Assembly (NCBI GenBank): GCA_020848995.1
Contig: JADLHA010000024.1
Location: forward strand, 62,001 to 126,000
DNA from: Saprospiraceae bacterium
GTDB taxonomy: Bacteria; Bacteroidota; Bacteroidia; Chitinophagales; Saprospiraceae
Direction of reading: 5' to 3'
Length of the DNA stretch: 64,000 nucleotides
Each line of letters begins with the position of its first letter. Positions within the stretch are counted from its first letter, which is position 1. Both the position numbers and the translations under genes were made by a program. The notes under the pieces were generated by a model, which saw only the letters and a list, made by a program, of their open reading frames with translations, searched no databases and had not been told where the DNA came from. Positions 11,653-21,200 of this stretch are shown here, piece after piece.

Positions 11653-12531
11653 ATGGCAGTATTGGTAGGCTCGGCATCGAGGGTGATCGTTCAGGGATTT
11701 ACAGGTAAGGAGGGCACGTTCCATGCCGAACAAATGATCGCTTACGGAACACCGGTAGTGGGCGGGGTTACTCCCGGAAAAGGGGGGCAAAAGCACCTGG
11801 ATAAACCGGTCTTCAATACTGTAAGCGACGCAGTGTTCCAGGAGGGAGCAGATACTTCCATCCTGTTTGTTCCTCCCGCCTTTGCGGCAGATGCCATCAT
11901 GGAAGCTGCGGAAGCAGGCATTCAAGTCATCGTGTGCATTACGGAGGGGGTGCCAGTCCAGGATATGCTGCGCGTTAAGGAATATCTCAGGAATTACCCC
12001 TGTAAACTCATTGGCCCCAATTGTCCGGGTGTCATCACCCCTGGTGAAGCCAAAGTGGGCATAATGCCGGGATTCATCCACAAAAAGGGGGCGGTCGGCA
12101 TTGTTTCCCGGTCTGGAACGCTGACCTACGAAGCAGTCGACCAGGTCACACGCGCCGGAATGGGCCAGTCAACCTGCATTGGCATTGGTGGCGACCCCAT
12201 ACCGGGCACGACGACCCTGGAAGCCGTTCAGTTGCTCATGGCGGATTACCAGACCGAGGGCATCGTCATGATTGGCGAAATAGGCGGCAATATGGAAAAC
12301 GAAGCGGCCTTGTGGATTCGCGACTACGGCACTAAACCCGTTGTTGGCTTTATTGCCGGGCGCACTGCCCCGAAGGGTCGCAAAATGGGCCATGCCGGCG
12401 CCATCATCGGTGGCAAGTCCGACACCGCCGAAGCAAAAATGGACATTATGGCACAATGTGGGATCCACGTAGTGCAGTCCCCTGCAGAGATTGGCTCTGC
12501 CATGGTTCGGGCCCTCAACATCAGACCTTAA
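11653..12531 (+). CDS. sucD: Succinate-CoA ligase, alpha subunit
   Basis: A 292-residue subunit of succinyl-CoA synthetase, the TCA-cycle enzyme making ATP or GTP. It has the CoA-binding Rossmann domain ([22 protein letters not shown]), the ATP-citrate-lyase/succinyl-CoA ligase domain ([15 protein letters not shown]) and the phosphorylated histidine H247 ([10 protein letters not shown]). The beta subunit gene sucC is not adjacent, as is common in Bacteroidota. The 3' end overlaps the convergent crtZ gene by 11 bp. Confidence 0.96.
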   Translation: MAVLVGSASRVIVQGFTGKEGTFHAEQMIAYGTPVVGGVTPGKGGQKHLDKPVFNTVSDAVFQEGADTSILFVPPAFAADAIMEAAEAGIQVIVCITEGVPVQDMLRVKEYLRNYPCKLIGPNCPGVITPGEAKVGIMPGFIHKKGAVGIVSRSGTLTYEAVDQVTRAGMGQSTCIGIGGDPIPGTTTLEAVQLLMADYQTEGIVMIGEIGGNMENEAALWIRDYGTKPVVGFIAGRTAPKGRKMGHAGAIIGGKSDTAEAKMDIMAQCGIHVVQSPAEIGSAMVRALNIRP

Positions 12532-13000
12532 GGGTTTCCGCCGGTCTTTTTCTTCTGAAATATTTGGGATGCACAATCAGCATTCCAAAGGATTCTCCGT
12601 CTTCTTTTGTCTTCTTGGCATGGTGTGCTCCATGGGCTTTAAGAATTGCCTTTGAATAGCGTCCGCTCAATTGTCGAAACCAGGGGAAGCGGCGATGTAT
12701 GTAAACGTCGTGTACCAAAAAGTAGCACAGGCCGTAAACCGAAATGCCAATGCCCACATAGAGCAACAAGCGCCATTCCGGATACAGGCTCCCTGCGAAA
12801 TAAAAGAAGGCAGAAGGGATGGCAAATACCAGAAAAAAGCGGTCATTTTTCTCCCAAAATCCCTTTTTATGCTTTGCGGGATCGTGGTGGTCGGCATGCC
12901 AACTCCACAGGATGCCGTGCATAATGTACTTGTGGGTAAACCAGGCTATGAATTCCATAGCAACGAATGAAGCGATCACAATGAGAACGGGAAGCAGCAT
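12521..13000 (-). CDS. crtZ: Beta-carotene hydroxylase (CrtZ type)
   Basis: A 159-residue membrane di-iron hydroxylase of the fatty acid hydroxylase superfamily. Four histidine motifs are present: HKYIMH (23-28), [13 protein letters not shown] and HGAHH, separated by hydrophobic spans. CrtZ adds the 3-hydroxyl groups in zeaxanthin synthesis. No other carotenoid gene is within the window, so the pathway context is absent here. The 3' end overlaps sucD by 11 bp convergently. A related sterol desaturase-like activity cannot be excluded. Confidence 0.88.
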   Translation of the reverse strand: MLLPVLIVIASFVAMEFIAWFTHKYIMHGILWSWHADHHDPAKHKKGFWEKNDRFFLVFAIPSAFFYFAGSLYPEWRLLLYVGIGISVYGLCYFLVHDVYIHRRFPWFRQLSGRYSKAILKAHGAHHAKKTKEDGESFGMLIVHPKYFRRKRPAETLKV

Positions 13001-13079
13001 GTGGTCAATTTTACACCGATAACAACACGCCTCGAGCCCTTAAAGTTGCAATCAACCCGCCGGAAAGGGACCGCCCTCA

Positions 13080-16000
13080 TCAGATGACTTCTCCTTGTTC
13101 AGGTTTTCTCATCAAGGGGAGTTCCACGAAAAAGTGGGTTCCCTTGCCCGGAGCGGTGCGGAAAAAGATCCTGCCGTTCGCAGCTTCTACGATTTGCTGG
13201 CACATTGCCAGACCAAGGCCGGTTCCCGAACTCTTCGAGGTGAAATTTGGAAGAAAGACTTTTGATTGCATCTCTTCGGGGATGCCTTCCCCATTGTCCC
13301 GGATGCTGATGGTCGCTTCGCGCGCCGTAGCGTCGAGGCTGATCTGGATCAGTCCGCGCCGCGTATCCGGTATAGCTTGAATCGCATTGTTGATCAGGTT
13401 GTTCAATACCCGGATGATCTGGTCCTTGTCGGCAAATACGTGCAATTCATCAATCGGAACAGAGAGGTGGATGTCGATGTCTTCCCGTTTGCGGAAGAGG
13501 TCGTGAACAGACGACAGAATTTCATTGAGTACGAGCTTTTCGTTTTGCGTCTGGGGCATTTTCGCAAAGTTGCCAAACTCGGTAGCGATCTTACTGAGGC
13601 TATCTATTTGTTCGATGAGCGTCTTGCAAACTTTGTTGGCCATTTCGCTGATGTCTTCCGTACCGGCTCGAATGGTTTGCTGCAGGTACTGGATAGACAA
13701 TTTCATCGGTGTCAGCGGATTTTTGATTTCGTGGGCTACCTGTTTGGCCATTTCGCGCCATGCCGAATCGCGTTCCGTTCTTGCCAGCAGGCGGGCGCTT
13801 TCGTCGAGCTGGTTGACCATCTGGTTGTAGTTCTGTATCAGCTCTCCGATTTCATCCTGGCTTTTCCACTCGATCACCTCATTCGTTTTGCCCAGACGGA
13901 TGCTCCGCAGTTTTTCAGTCAGGGTAACCAGTGGGGAAGTGATCGAGTTGGCCAGAAAGGTGGCAAGGCTTGCTGCAATGAGGAATAAGAACACGTATAT
14001 GTTGAGTAGGGTGTTGACGAGGTTGGCGAGTCTCGCGCTATAGCTCATTTCACGTGAAGCAAGCGCTTCCACCTGGAGGATGGCAATCCTCTGGTTATTC
14101 AAAAAAAGATTGCGGAATGCGCAAAGTTCATTTGGGCGTAAAGCATGTTCCAATACAACGATGTCTTCCGCGTAGGTTGGGTATTGAAAATAAAATTGCG
14201 GATTGAGGAGCTGTCGGCTTTGTTCTCGTCCGGGAAATGTAGGGTTGGCATTATCCTCGAATCCGTCGGGATGGAAAAAACGTATGGAAAAATCGACCAT
14301 TTGGCTGGTTTGCTTCAACTGGGTCCGCAAAATGGACCGTGCATCAAATTCATTTTGTACGTCCCTGAAACTGGATTCGAGAAAATGGCTCATGTTCCGC
14401 GTTTTACTCATCAGGTTTTCCCGGTAGATCTCGTTTTCTGAACGGCGCGTAAAAAAAACAGTGGTAATGGCAATGATCAGAAAGCTGATCACAATCCCAA
14501 GTATGACGTAAAACTGAATCCTGTTTTTAAGCGAGGGTTTATCGGAAATGCTGATCTGAAGATCTTCAGGCAAAAAGCGGAATTTCTGGTGCAAAAGGCT
14601 AATGCCGTAAGACAGCACGATCAAAATAGTAAACAGGTATGAAAACAGGGAAATCCCTTTCAGGGTGCTGTTCAGGGGGTTTGAAAGAATGACCAGCTGG
14701 CTTGGCGCCGGTCGCACATAGAGCACGTCTTTTCCATCATGCCGCAGGTGGCGTATGCTGTCGCGGCCCAGATAACGCTGACTTTTTGCATAGTCCGGTT
14801 TAAAGACGTTGCTGGAAAATTTTAATAAGCGGTCTTCGTAAAAATAGAGATCATAATCGTTGGTACTGCAATTCTGAATCAGCTTTGCCATGCAATCCTG
14901 CGCTCCCGTTTGCACGCAATCAGCATAAGAAGAGATCATCTCGTTTTTGATATACCTTCTCTTCTGGTTCTGGAAATGAAAGATCAGGCCGGCGTTGAGT
15001 ATGCTGATGACGATGATCCAGGAAATTAGCCAGAGTATGTTTTTCTGATAATCTTCTGTGAAAAAATCCTGAAGCCATATGATGATTGAGGCTCCAAGGA
15101 CAAAGGCAGCCAGGCTGAGCTGCAACCCCGTATGGTGAATCAACGGAAGCCCGATTCCCAATGCGAGGACATAGATGCCAAAACGCTTTCTGAATGGAAC
15201 CTGAAGACTGTATGTACTTGCTGTCAGCTTGTTGGTGACCAGAAAAATGCCGATGAGCAAAACGAGTAAATCAAAAAGCAGCGTAAAATGTCGGAAATCA
15301 TAGGAGAAGATGTTGCCCAGATCAAAATAAAAATCAGAATGGACAAATACAGCGTTGAAAATGAAACAATAAAAAACCAGGGCGCTCAGGGCGACGAGGT
15401 AGTTAAATAATGCAATCAACAATACAGCCCATGGGGGAAGTGCCTTCTCTGTAAAACGTGCGTATTTGAAAAAGAAGTAGCTGAGGTGAAAGAAAAGTCC
15501 GGAGAAGGTAGTGAATTCAAACAGAGTATAATCGTAAAAGCGCGTATGGATGAGTTGATCGGTCAGAAGACTGTGGTAAAATTCATTCTGGTGCACGATC
15601 CACTGGCACATGCTTGCGGTTACCAGGACTCCGGTTAGCAGGACCAGGTTCCCCCATGGATAATTGTGCTGTTGGTAGTGATCTCTGGAGACGCGGTGAA
15701 ATGGCAGATAGAACAGCAACAGTACCAGCAGGTAAAAGAAGATCAGGACGTTCCCGTAAACCGGGGCAAGGTAGTTGTCTTCAATTTGGAGTTTTCCCAA
15801 CGGTGAATGCGGCGTATCCGGATTGCGGATGCTGAGGCCCGGTTGTGGATTCGAATGAGGGACAATGGCCGTGGAAGCCGTCGCGGAATTGGCCGCCGTT
15901 AAGGAAGCGAAACTAACAAGTGTAAGATTCTTGCCCAACCGGGAGAAGGCATCCCGCTTGAACAGATAATAGGCATCCAGGTGACGCAAAATGTGCAATC

Positions 16001-16367
16001 CAGCAAAATGTTCGTCGACATGCCAGGATTCATAACTGAAAACCTCGCTGCCCGTCCAATACTTTGCTACTCCGTCTTCGTAGAGTATGGAGTTGAGGGG
16101 TACGGCTTCCGTCAGATGTTGAACGAGGGGGGTGTAATCAACAACCGATTGGCTGTCTTGTACATTCAACAATGCGCGGATCTCCCGGTGGCGCTTTTGC
16201 GCGGTCACATAAAAATCCTTTACCTCATCCTGTATCGAATTCTTGAGAAAGTGCCCATAATCGTGCTGGAATGCCGGATACGCCCACTCGTAGACCTTGC
16301 CAAAACTGAGGAGCAACAGGGCAAAAGCCCAGATCAGATATCCGTTCCGGTGTGCAGCGAGGTTCAC
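13080..16367 (-). CDS. Large multi-span sensor histidine kinase (NtrY-like)
   Basis: A 1095-residue membrane histidine kinase. The first ~800 residues hold about ten or more hydrophobic spans with extracytoplasmic segments, then a HAMP linker (LANSITSPLVTLTEKLRSIRLG). The kinase core has the phosphoacceptor H879 (AHEIKNPLTPMK), N box (LINNAIQAIPD), G1 (DNGEGIP) and G2 (GTGLGLAMC). The H-box sequence resembles NtrY. No response regulator is adjacent; the NtrC-type regulator at 35.7 kb is a candidate partner, by inference only. The upstream region is AT-rich and leads into rnpB. Confidence 0.9.
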   Translation of the reverse strand: MNLAAHRNGYLIWAFALLLLSFGKVYEWAYPAFQHDYGHFLKNSIQDEVKDFYVTAQKRHREIRALLNVQDSQSVVDYTPLVQHLTEAVPLNSILYEDGVAKYWTGSEVFSYESWHVDEHFAGLHILRHLDAYYLFKRDAFSRLGKNLTLVSFASLTAANSATASTAIVPHSNPQPGLSIRNPDTPHSPLGKLQIEDNYLAPVYGNVLIFFYLLVLLLFYLPFHRVSRDHYQQHNYPWGNLVLLTGVLVTASMCQWIVHQNEFYHSLLTDQLIHTRFYDYTLFEFTTFSGLFFHLSYFFFKYARFTEKALPPWAVLLIALFNYLVALSALVFYCFIFNAVFVHSDFYFDLGNIFSYDFRHFTLLFDLLVLLIGIFLVTNKLTASTYSLQVPFRKRFGIYVLALGIGLPLIHHTGLQLSLAAFVLGASIIIWLQDFFTEDYQKNILWLISWIIVISILNAGLIFHFQNQKRRYIKNEMISSYADCVQTGAQDCMAKLIQNCSTNDYDLYFYEDRLLKFSSNVFKPDYAKSQRYLGRDSIRHLRHDGKDVLYVRPAPSQLVILSNPLNSTLKGISLFSYLFTILIVLSYGISLLHQKFRFLPEDLQISISDKPSLKNRIQFYVILGIVISFLIIAITTVFFTRRSENEIYRENLMSKTRNMSHFLESSFRDVQNEFDARSILRTQLKQTSQMVDFSIRFFHPDGFEDNANPTFPGREQSRQLLNPQFYFQYPTYAEDIVVLEHALRPNELCAFRNLFLNNQRIAILQVEALASREMSYSARLANLVNTLLNIYVFLFLIAASLATFLANSITSPLVTLTEKLRSIRLGKTNEVIEWKSQDEIGELIQNYNQMVNQLDESARLLARTERDSAWREMAKQVAHEIKNPLTPMKLSIQYLQQTIRAGTEDISEMANKVCKTLIEQIDSLSKIATEFGNFAKMPQTQNEKLVLNEILSSVHDLFRKREDIDIHLSVPIDELHVFADKDQIIRVLNNLINNAIQAIPDTRRGLIQISLDATAREATISIRDNGEGIPEEMQSKVFLPNFTSKSSGTGLGLAMCQQIVEAANGRIFFRTAPGKGTHFFVELPLMRKPEQGEVI

Positions 16368-16438
16368 TCGGGAAAATTGGGTAAAATTAAGATATAATGT
16401 ATTAAATTATAATGTAATGTGAGTGGGCTCTCCGGCAA

Positions 16439-16474
16439 TTGTCGCGGTGGGTGGCGCAAAAATGAGTAATTTTG
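16439..16474 (+). promoter_or_regulatory. Promoter of RNase P RNA
   Basis: TAATTTTG at 16467-16474 is a perfect TAnnTTTG -7 box ending 3 nt before the predicted 5' strand of helix P1. A TTG at 16439-16441 lies 25 bp upstream, slightly beyond the usual spacing. The position directly ahead of a known RNA gene makes the -7 call strong. Confidence 0.75.
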
Positions 16475-16476
16475 CA

Positions 16477-16826
16477 ACCCCACGTCTCACCGCTCCCGGG
16501 CAACCGGGGGAGGAAAGTCCGGACAATGTAGGGAAACCGCACCACTTAACAGGTGGCTCAGAAGAAGTTCTGAAGAGATCGTGTCACAGAAAATTACCGC
16601 CGGAACTCCGTTCCGGTAAGGGTGAAAACGCGTGGTAAGAGCACGCGCATGCTGTGAGCAATTGCAGCGTGGGATAAACCTTGCGGATTGAAATGCCATG
16701 TATATCCATTGCCGTGAGGCCTCATTTCCCTGGAGTGTCGAAAGACAGGTGGAGGGGTAGGCAGAGCAGATAAATGGTGAGAACACTGCGCTTTGCGCGG
16801 TGTACAGAATCCGGCTTACAGTGGGA
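16477..16826 (+). ncRNA. rnpB: RNase P RNA, bacterial class A
   Basis: The ribozyme component of RNase P, which trims tRNA 5' leaders. The conserved core is unmistakable: GAGGAAAGTCCGGACA (P4 5' strand region, ~16510-16525), CACAGAAA, AGGGTGAAAACGCG...GGTAAGAGCACGCGC, the TAGGCAGAGCAGATAAATGG block and the 3' core ACAGAATCCGGCTTACA (~16804-16820). CCCCAC (16478-16483) can pair with GTGGG (16821-16825) as P1, which sets the ends to within a few bases. It has its own promoter and terminator. Confidence 0.96.
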
Positions 16827-16831
16827 ATTTT

Positions 16832-16867
16832 AAAGGGCCATCCATTGCGGATAGCCCTTTTTTTTTT
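16832..16867 (+). terminator. Rho-independent terminator of rnpB
   Basis: A two-part stem, AAAGGGC...GCCCTTT with inner ATCC...GGAT, around an ATTGC loop and followed by a continuous T run. It begins 6 bp after the mature rnpB end. The next gene, porV, converges from the other side. Confidence 0.92.
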
Positions 16868-16914
16868 TATGTAAAATGAACTGGCAGGCGATGTGTGCTC
16901 GGCATGAGCTGAGA

Positions 16915-18129
16915 TCATTCCTCTGCAGCCGGCCTGGCGCGCGATCCGTCGAGGGCATAGCCGATGGAAAACCGAACGGTATTGGCCAAAGGACTGCGGT
17001 TGTTGGTTGCCGGGACCAGGTACGACAGGTTCAATAGAAAAGCGTTGTATTTGACGCCGCACCCCAGGGTGAGGTACTTGCGGTTGCCCTTTAGTTCGTG
17101 CTCGTGGAAATAACCGGCCCGGACGGCGAATTGCTTATCGTACCAGTATTCCAGTCCCAAAGAGTACATCAATTCCTGCATTTCTTCGCTGAATCCACCC
17201 GGGGCATCGCCAAATGAGCCGAAAACTCCTTCAAAAAGCGCCTTTTCGCGGTAATCGGCGATTTTGCTGTTGTCTGTGTCGTATTCGGGGTCGCCGGGTT
17301 TGCGTGGGCTGGGTATCAGCAGTTTGTTGATCTCTACTACAGCAGTAAGCGAATTGTAATCGTCGAAGTTCATCTCGTAGGCCGCTCCAATGGCGAGATT
17401 CGAAGGAATGAAATCCTTTACAAACCCTTTGGTGTAAGTCACTTTTGCTCCCAGGTTGGTGATGGCCGCTCCCAATTGCAAATAGTTGCGGCGGCCACTG
17501 GCGCCCAACTTGTTCCGGTAGAAAAATCCCAGGTCAGCGGCAAATGTCTTAGCGGTGGTTATGGTAAAGGCTCCGAGCGTCCTACCAGTGGCTAAATTGG
17601 AGTAAGCGTACTTGGCGCTTAGACTTGCAGAAAAAACATCTGATAATTTCCGGCTGTATGCACCGGCTATTTCAAATTCGTTGGGTTGCCCGGTGCCGAT
17701 GTCGTTGCCATTGTCATCCCGGAAATCGATCTTGCCCAATGAGAAATAACGCACCGACAAACCTACCGTCTGCAAATTGTCTATTTTGTAAAATCCACTG
17801 AGGTAGAGCAGATAAATATCGTCAATGCCGAGGTTGCGCAGCCAGGGGGAATAGGTCACCGAAACCCCCATCTGCTGATCTGAAAATGCCAGCCGCGCAG
17901 CATTGTGGTGCATGGCATTCGGATCGGCCGTCAACGCGACACCTGCGTCACCGAGGCCTCCTGAACGCGTATCCGGGTTGATCCTCAAAAAGGGCATGGC
18001 GGTGAGTATGGTGTTTTGCAGGCAATCGCCTGTGCTGGCATCGATGATGCACCCTCTGGTATGGTCCCAAAGCTGGGCCTGTACTGTACCGGTGCCGGTG
18101 AGTAAAAACAAGAACAGGAGTTTTCGCAT
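16915..18129 (-). CDS. porV: Type IX secretion system outer membrane protein PorV
   Basis: A 404-residue FadL-like beta-barrel that shuttles T9SS cargo from the translocon to the PorU attachment complex. A signal peptide (MRKLLFLFLLTGTGTVQAQ) is followed by the PorV block with SGGLGDAGVALTADPNAMHHNAARLAF and repeated amphipathic strands. An in-frame ATG at 18150 is possible, but a -7 box at 18157-18164 would make it leaderless, so I chose 18129. Same strand as porU, 122 bp downstream of its stop. Confidence 0.92.
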   Translation of the reverse strand: MRKLLFLFLLTGTGTVQAQLWDHTRGCIIDASTGDCLQNTILTAMPFLRINPDTRSGGLGDAGVALTADPNAMHHNAARLAFSDQQMGVSVTYSPWLRNLGIDDIYLLYLSGFYKIDNLQTVGLSVRYFSLGKIDFRDDNGNDIGTGQPNEFEIAGAYSRKLSDVFSASLSAKYAYSNLATGRTLGAFTITTAKTFAADLGFFYRNKLGASGRRNYLQLGAAITNLGAKVTYTKGFVKDFIPSNLAIGAAYEMNFDDYNSLTAVVEINKLLIPSPRKPGDPEYDTDNSKIADYREKALFEGVFGSFGDAPGGFSEEMQELMYSLGLEYWYDKQFAVRAGYFHEHELKGNRKYLTLGCGVKYNAFLLNLSYLVPATNNRSPLANTVRFSIGYALDGSRARPAAEE

Positions 18130-18156
18130 CGTAGGGAGCTGAGGTTTCATAAACCG

Positions 18157-18164
18157 CAAAATTA
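18157..18164 (-). promoter_or_regulatory. Putative -7 box for porV
   Basis: On the minus strand the bases read TAATTTTG, a perfect TAnnTTTG box, in the porU-porV spacer. It predicts a start site near 18150 and a leader of about 20 nt before the chosen ATG. No clear TTTG -33 element is visible. Confidence 0.55.
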
Positions 18165-18251
18165 ACAAGATTTTAAATATAGAGATTATTTTGAATATGT
18201 CCTTTCCGGAGCCTGAAAAACATGCATTGAACTCCAAATGAGCCTCATTTA

Positions 18252-21200
18252 TTATCTCACGAGCACCGATTTTTGGTAGGAGGAGGACCTTTGCAACAGC
18301 TCATTTCCGCGCCTGGCGGTGAGTACCACCCGGTAAGGGTACACGCCACCCGGCAGCTCGTTGCCATCCTCGTCCCGTCCGTCCCACACCAGCTGCACCA
18401 GCCGGAAACCATTATTCACAACGGTTTGCCGCAATGTGCGCACCCGCATTCCACCCAGCGATTGGATCTCTACGAGCAAATCGAGTTCCGGCACCGATTG
18501 GTTGGTCGCCAGGTTGAATGTCGTGTGTTCGGCAAAGGGATTCGGGAAGTTGTATGTGTTTTCAACTGCGAACTCCGCATCGTCGACAACGGTAAATTCC
18601 AATTCGCCGTAACCTGGATTGTTTGAAATGTCCCAGGCGGTTACGGCGATGTGATGTTTCCCGGGCGTCAGCCCCTTCATGGGGTAAAGCACGACTCCCT
18701 GGGCAGGATCCGTAAGACTGGCCGTAAAATAGGGATTCAGCACAATGGGATACCGGCTGTCACTGTCGAGAACGGCCGTGATGTCGTGGCCAATGCTGTT
18801 TCCGGAAATGTTGAGGCCCACATCGTCCCTAAGCTGGATGTACAACTTTGGGTCTGGACCGCAAATGCCTCCGGAAATAAACAGGCTGTCGTTTAAAAAA
18901 ACCTCGACCACCGGGGGATCGTTGTCGCCGATTTGGCCTTCGGAAACGCCGCCAAGGGTAAAGCGGTCTTCATAACCGGCCCCTTCGAGGCTGGCGCCAT
19001 CACTTGAATACAAGCTGATCTTGCCCGGACCAAAGGCATAGTTAATGTCCTTGGGAACGATGAAAGAGAAATTCCATTGCCCGGAAACGACGTCGGCAAC
19101 GCCTTTGTAGATCACGTTTTTCTGGAGCCTGAATTTGGCAACCGAAGATCCCGGATCGTTTGCTTTGGTGCTCAGTTGAATTTCCTTGTCGAATACGGTC
19201 ACAAACAGTTTGCCGTTGAATTGTGTCTGAAGCAGCCCCTGATGATCTTCCACAACCCCTTCGACCTCCAGGCGTTCCAGTGCGCGGATGGTGTCCTGGC
19301 GCAATGCGGGGTCCTCGCCGTTGATCCTGGTCACCCGGTTGGATAGCCGGGGAAGGGCCAGTTGCTGGGAAGGATCCCCAAACAACAGGAATTTTCTGGA
19401 GTTGGGGAGGATAAAACCGGAAGAATGCTGATTTTTTGCCCGCCGGATCACTTCGCCGAGCGAAAGGGGACTTCCATTTTCCAGGCGCAAAAGATTTTCG
19501 TAAACCGACTGGGTCAAGTCGAAGTTGTCGTCGCTGTAAACAGCCCGTACCGTCGAAAAAAGTGCGAGAAATCCGCCGTTTTGGTTGTGCAGGCCTTCTT
19601 CGCCTGCATTCGTTTTAGAAGGATCGTCGAAGCCGTTGAACGTGCAGGAAGCCACGACGACGAGGGGAAGTTTATAGAAATTGTCGTATTCGGCAATGTC
19701 TGTGTTTTGAAACACGCGCTCCTGGGCAAGACCGGTGTACCCTCCGTGTCCCAGGTAATTGACGACGAGTGATCCCTGAAAAAATGCGTTGTAGAATGCC
19801 TGGTTTGCGTCGGGGTAGCGCTCACCTCCGGGCGTGGTCTTTTGCAAAAAGGCGTCGAGGTAAATTTTCTCCTGGTTAAATACCGGATGTGCCGCTTTGG
19901 CCTTGTTGGCGATCGTCTCCGCCTGCTGGAAGTGAATGTTGGAATCTTCGTCATCAGCGGAATAAACAGTTGTTAGTTTCCATTCGCCATGCGTGCGTGG
20001 ATCGGTGTCGTAGCGTATGATCTTGTCCACCAGATTTTTTGCTTCCACCGGGTTCCTGGCGCAAAGTCTTCCAATGTTCAGGTCGAGTTTTCCACTGAGG
20101 TTGTTGCTTTCTCCCGGATCGAGCAAGCCGTAAAAATCGTCAGAAGGAAAGGCATATATGGGGTCCAGGCTTTCATCCGTCTGAAAACTGGCTATAAAAT
20201 TCTCATCGGGATCTTTTGGGTTGCGGTGTCGGAGGTCGTAGCTGCCGTCACCAAAGAGAACCAGGTAGCGGAAAGCCGTGTCGCGCAGGTACAGCATGCG
20301 GCAGAAATTGCGAATGGCCGCGGGATCCTGTGAGCCAGACGAAAATTCATTGAAAACCTGGCCTTGTTCAGCGACCCGGATGCGCAATCCGGAATGGCTG
20401 CTGCGGTGTGTGGCTAGCCTTTCGGCTTCTTCCTCAAACGCCCGGTTGTATACGATGAGCATATCGGCTCCTGTGATTCCGTGCAGGTTTTGGTTGCCGA
20501 TAGCGCCAGCATACCCTGGAGCGGGAAACGCCTGTCCTTCGTCAAAAGCCGCAAACTGTCCGTATTGGTTTTTCGTGCGGGCCACAAAGCCCCGGGCACC
20601 CCCGGGAACCACCGTGTCGCGCAAAAACTGAACCGCTGCAGGGTCCGTCAAATCCCAAAACTTAATAGAAGCAGGGGCCTGCTGTATCGAGAATAGAGAG
20701 AGCTCATGAGCGGCTGATTCAGGATCTAGGATGTAAATTGTTTTGTTGTTCCAAACCAGTTTGCTCCAGGCACAGATCCTGAAATAATCCAGCCAGCCTT
20801 GTGATGCGGTGTTTCCACTGAGTTGAGGATACCGGATCACGGCACGAACGAGGTCGCTCACCGGTTGAAAAGTTTCGGATCGTCTGGCAAGCTGGGCAAA
20901 CCGGGATATGCTGCTGTAGACAATAGGATTTATGGTGTTTTGCACCGACGTCGCCTCAACTTCTGCGGAGACCTTACTCTGAATTGCAGCACGGCCTGCA
21001 AACGAATAGCTGAAACGGCCGTTTCGCGACAGGTCCATGTGATCAAAAATGAAGGTGTTGCCAAAGTCGAGTTCACGGGTATTGCTCAGCTCATCTCCGT
21101 ACCAGTCTTTTCCGGAGCCTTCTCCACCAGGATCCAAATCGAGCAAATTCACCAGGTCATTTTCGTAATGGATGTACCCATAAGTATGGTCACCCGAGTA

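Noticed and set aside
16487-17062. A 191-codon minus-strand frame across rnpB and the 3' end of porV
   Set aside because: It crosses the conserved RNase P RNA core and its terminator; no protein family resemblance.
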